Positions 62,325-64,000 of a stretch of 64,000 nt of DNA are shown here, piece by piece. The position numbers and the translations under genes are program-made. Under the pieces are notes generated by a model. That model had not been told where the DNA came from, made no database searches, and was given only the letters and a program-made list of their open reading frames with translations. Each line of letters opens with the position of its first letter. Position 1 is the first letter of the stretch. Origin of the DNA: Endozoicomonas gorgoniicola (GTDB lineage: Bacteria > Pseudomonadota > Gammaproteobacteria > Pseudomonadales > Endozoicomonadaceae); the NCBI RefSeq assembly GCF_025562715.2, contig NZ_JAPFCC010000001.1:124001-188000 (forward strand). The letters run 5' to 3'.

Positions 62325-62354
62325 ACTTCGAAGAAGTCTCAAAATATCTTCAGT

Positions 62355-62430
<76 letters not shown>

Positions 62431-62452
62431 GTTTAGATTTGGGTGTGAAATG

Positions 62453-62513
62453 CAACCTTGCCAAGGTTGGGGTCGTCTCTTTATAGCAAGGGCGAGTCTC
62501 GTTTCCCGCTCCA
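62453..62513 (+). pseudogene. tRNA-Gly 3' fragment 1
   Basis: This piece has the anticodon arm with GCC and the 3' half up to CGCTCCA, but no 5' acceptor strand or D-arm. The region between the arms is expanded by TCTCTTTATAGCAAGGG. It follows an intact tRNA-Gly by about 20 bp. Confidence 0.8.
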
Positions 62514-62522
62514 AAATTCAGG

Positions 62523-62546
62523 CTTTATGTTACTCAAAACATAAAG
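62523..62546 (+). other. Hairpin preceding tRNA-Glu copy 2
   Basis: CTTTATGTT and AACATAAAG form a 9-bp stem 14 bp before tRNA-Glu. The same position before other Glu copies has CTTTATGC/GCATAAAG, so pairing is kept although the sequence differs. Confidence 0.7.
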
Positions 62547-62560
62547 ACGCAAAAGATTGC

Positions 62561-62636
62561 GTCCCGTTCGTCTAGTGGCCTAGGACACTGCCCTTTCACG
62601 GCAGTAACAGGGGTTCGAGTCCCCTACGGGATGCCA
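62561..62636 (+). tRNA. tRNA-Glu (TTC), copy 2
   Basis: Identical in sequence to the copy at 61865, including the encoded CCA. Confidence 0.96.
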
Positions 62637-62675
62637 CTTTCTTTAAGACATGAATAAGTCTTTAACATATTCAGC

Positions 62676-62751
<76 letters not shown>

Positions 62752-62773
62752 GTTTAGATTTGGGTGTGAAGTG

Positions 62774-62834
62774 CAACCTTGCCAAGGTTGGGGTCGTCTC
62801 TTTATAGCAAGAGCGAGTCTCGTTTCCCGCTCCA
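62774..62834 (+). pseudogene. tRNA-Gly 3' fragment 2
   Basis: Same as fragment 1, with AGAGCG for AGGGCG in the expanded region. Confidence 0.8.
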
Positions 62835-62856
62835 ATTTAGATTTGGGTGTGAAATG

Positions 62857-62917
62857 CAACCTTGCCAAGGTTGGGGTCGTCTCTTTATAGCAAGGGCGAG
62901 TCTCGTTTCCCGCTCCA
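62857..62917 (+). pseudogene. tRNA-Gly 3' fragment 3
   Basis: A second fragment directly after fragment 2, repeating the same 83-bp unit (fragment plus TTTAGATTTGGGTGTGAA spacer). Confidence 0.8.
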
Positions 62918-62923
62918 AATAGG

Positions 62924-62943
62924 CTTTATGCATAAGCATAAAG
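62924..62943 (+). other. Hairpin preceding tRNA-Glu copy 3
   Basis: CTTTATGC, loop ATAA, GCATAAAG, ending 12 bp before the tRNA. A processing signal is possible. Confidence 0.7.
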
Positions 62944-62955
62944 ACGCAGAATTGC

Positions 62956-63031
62956 GTCCCGTTCGTCTAGTGGCCTAGGACACTGCCCTTTCACGGCAGT
63001 AACAGGGGTTCGAGTCCCCTACGGGATGCCA
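62956..63031 (+). tRNA. tRNA-Glu (TTC), copy 3
   Basis: Identical to the other Glu copies. Confidence 0.96.
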
Positions 63032-63070
63032 TTTTCTTTAAGACACGAATAAGTCTCTAACATATTCAGC

Positions 63071-63152
63071 GCGGGAATAGCTCAGTTGGTAGAGCACAAC
63101 CTTGCCAAGGTTGGGGTCGCCTCCGGGGTGGAGAGTGAGTCTCGTTTCCCAG
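63071..63152 (+). pseudogene. tRNA-Gly-like copy with altered T-arm, unit 4
   Basis: Same structure as at 62019, with GGGGTGGAG for GGGGTAGAG. It precedes an intact tRNA-Gly by the same 112-bp period. Confidence 0.8.
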
Positions 63153-63182
63153 ACTTCGAAGAAGTCTCAAAATATCTTCAGC

Positions 63183-63258
<76 letters not shown>

Positions 63259-63280
63259 GTTTAGATTTGGGTGTGAAATG

Positions 63281-63341
63281 CAACCTTGCCAAGGTTGAGG
63301 TCGTCTCTTTATAGCAAGGGCGAGTCTCGTTTCCCGCTCCA
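63281..63341 (+). pseudogene. tRNA-Gly 3' fragment 4
   Basis: Same as fragment 1, with GGTTGAGG in the variable region. Confidence 0.8.
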
Positions 63342-63351
63342 AACAAATAGG

Positions 63352-63371
63352 CTTTATGCATAAGCATAAAG
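63352..63371 (+). other. Hairpin preceding tRNA-Glu copy 4
   Basis: CTTTATGC, loop ATAA, GCATAAAG, ending 12 bp before the tRNA. Confidence 0.7.
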
Positions 63372-63383
63372 ACGCAGAATTGC

Positions 63384-63459
63384 GTCCCGTTCGTCTAGTG
63401 GCCTAGGACACTGCCCTTTCACGGCAGTAACAGGGGTTCGAGTCCCCTACGGGATGCCA
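63384..63459 (+). tRNA. tRNA-Glu (TTC), copy 4
   Basis: Identical to the other Glu copies. The ~78-bp spacer after it repeats almost exactly the spacer after copy 1 (61941-62018). Confidence 0.96.
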
Positions 63460-63538
63460 TTTCTTTTAACGCAGTCAGTTAATGGTAATTACTGATTACG
63501 TTTTGACCTGAAGATGTCGTTAAATTGCTTCCATTGTT

Positions 63539-63614
<76 letters not shown>

Positions 63615-63636
63615 GTTTAGATTTGGGTGTGAAATG

Positions 63637-63697
63637 CAACCTTGCCAAGGTTGGGGTCGTCTCTTTATAGCAAGGGCGAGTCTCGTTTCCCGCTCCA
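63637..63697 (+). pseudogene. tRNA-Gly 3' fragment 5
   Basis: Same as fragment 1. Confidence 0.8.
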
Positions 63698-63707
63698 AAT
63701 AAACAGG

Positions 63708-63727
63708 CTTTATGCATAAGCATAAAG
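63708..63727 (+). other. Hairpin preceding tRNA-Glu copy 5
   Basis: CTTTATGC, loop ATAA, GCATAAAG, ending 12 bp before the tRNA. Confidence 0.7.
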
Positions 63728-63739
63728 ACGCAGAATTGC

Positions 63740-63815
63740 GTCCCGTTCGTCTAGTGGCCTAGGACACTGCCCTTTCACGGCAGTAACAGGGGTTCGAGTC
63801 CCCTACGGGATGCCA
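63740..63815 (+). tRNA. tRNA-Glu (TTC), copy 5
   Basis: Identical to the other Glu copies. It is the last tRNA of the array. Confidence 0.96.
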
Positions 63816-63834
63816 TTTTCCCTATAGAAAATTA

Positions 63835-63865
63835 AGCCTGACGCTTAAATGCGTCGGGCTTTTTG
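63835..63865 (+). terminator. Terminator of the tRNA array
   Basis: AGCCTGACGC (63835-63844), loop TTAAAT, GCGTCGGGCT (63851-63860), with one T-G pair, then TTTTG. No comparable terminator is seen inside the array, so it is likely one transcript from the promoter at 61642. Confidence 0.85.
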
Positions 63866-63957
63866 CGTTTCAGAAATGTTGATTTTTCTTTGTCTCAGCC
63901 AATCCCTTTAATTGCTGCTACTTTTCTTTATCAAAAATTACAAATGAGAATCAAAGA

Positions 63958-64000
63958 ATGGCGATGCGTTTTTGGCTGCTTGGGTTGCTGCTGCTGGGAA
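63958..64000 (+). CDS. Start of an exported protein (partial)
   Basis: An ATG at 63958 opens MAMRFWLLGLLLLG, which looks like the beginning of a signal peptide, and the window ends there. A second ATG (63944) in another frame is possible. The family cannot be named. Confidence 0.35.
   Translation, partial: MAMRFWLLGLLLLG

Larger units (their letters stand above)
62019..62354. repeat. Three 112-bp tandem units of tRNA-Gly-like sequence
   Basis: Units start at 62019, 62131 and 62243, and each contains a T-arm-altered Gly copy plus a hairpin AGACTTC-GAA-GAAGTCT and an AT-rich spacer. The fourth position (62355) is an intact tRNA-Gly. A further unit occurs at 63071-63182. Units differ by only one to a few bases. 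Confidence 0.9.

Overview
The window looks like chromosomal DNA of a marine, host-associated gammaproteobacterium of the Endozoicomonas / Oceanospirillales type. That placement is an inference. It rests on Pseudomonas-like housekeeping gene order (lptD-surA-pdxA-rsmA-apaH; amgK-murU-djlA; trpGDC next to a crp/vfr remnant and an osmC-like gene; rplM-rpsI-petABC) combined with many insertion sequences, eukaryotic-like genes (serpin, cyclophilin, RING finger) and unrecognised secreted proteins.

Layout. 1-2.3 kb: a partial ygeW-type carbamoyltransferase divergent from an NCS2 xanthine/urate-type permease. 2.4-13 kb is accessory: a secreted protein, a YeiH-like exporter, an internally deleted IS1-family relic, an esterase gene split by an ISKra4-family element with a perfect 9-bp target duplication, an AraC regulator, a truncated CBM-esterase lipoprotein, a CstA-family permease and a TniQ fragment. 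13-31.8 kb is mostly core: an orphan pilC beside a type III restriction remnant, apaH, rsmA, pdxA, surA, lptD, then amgK-murU-djlA on the other strand, an SDR, zapE, zapG and trxB.

31.8-42 kb is the most remodelled part. An ISL3-family element (8-bp target duplication) sits between trxB and cysZ. The ancestral cysZ-hinT-osmC junction is present twice. The two copies bracket a secreted serpin gene that is split by an IS630-family element. A eukaryotic-type cyclophilin lies between hinT and osmC in one copy only. A possible ADP-ribosyltransferase-like ORF and an internally deleted crp/vfr remnant follow, then a Cu/Zn superoxide dismutase. 42-49.4 kb: trpC, trpD, trpG, a secreted-protein insertion, trpE, gph, rpe.

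49.6-61.3 kb: a RING-finger membrane protein, rplM-rpsI, another secreted protein, the cytochrome bc1 operon petABC, a yaiL-like gene, ridA, a lipoprotein, a 613-residue protein with Ser-Asp repeats and a basic NLS-like stretch, and gltX. 61.3-63.8 kb: a 163-bp MITE-like element, a near-consensus stable-RNA promoter and a repetitive tRNA array: one Ala, five Glu and four intact Gly genes, interleaved with four T-arm-altered Gly copies and five 3' Gly fragments.

The core genes serve outer-membrane biogenesis, peptidoglycan recycling, translation, respiration and tryptophan synthesis. The inserted genes resemble host-interaction factors and are often broken by transposition or by deletions at short homologies. 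I see no CRISPR array and no complete defence system.
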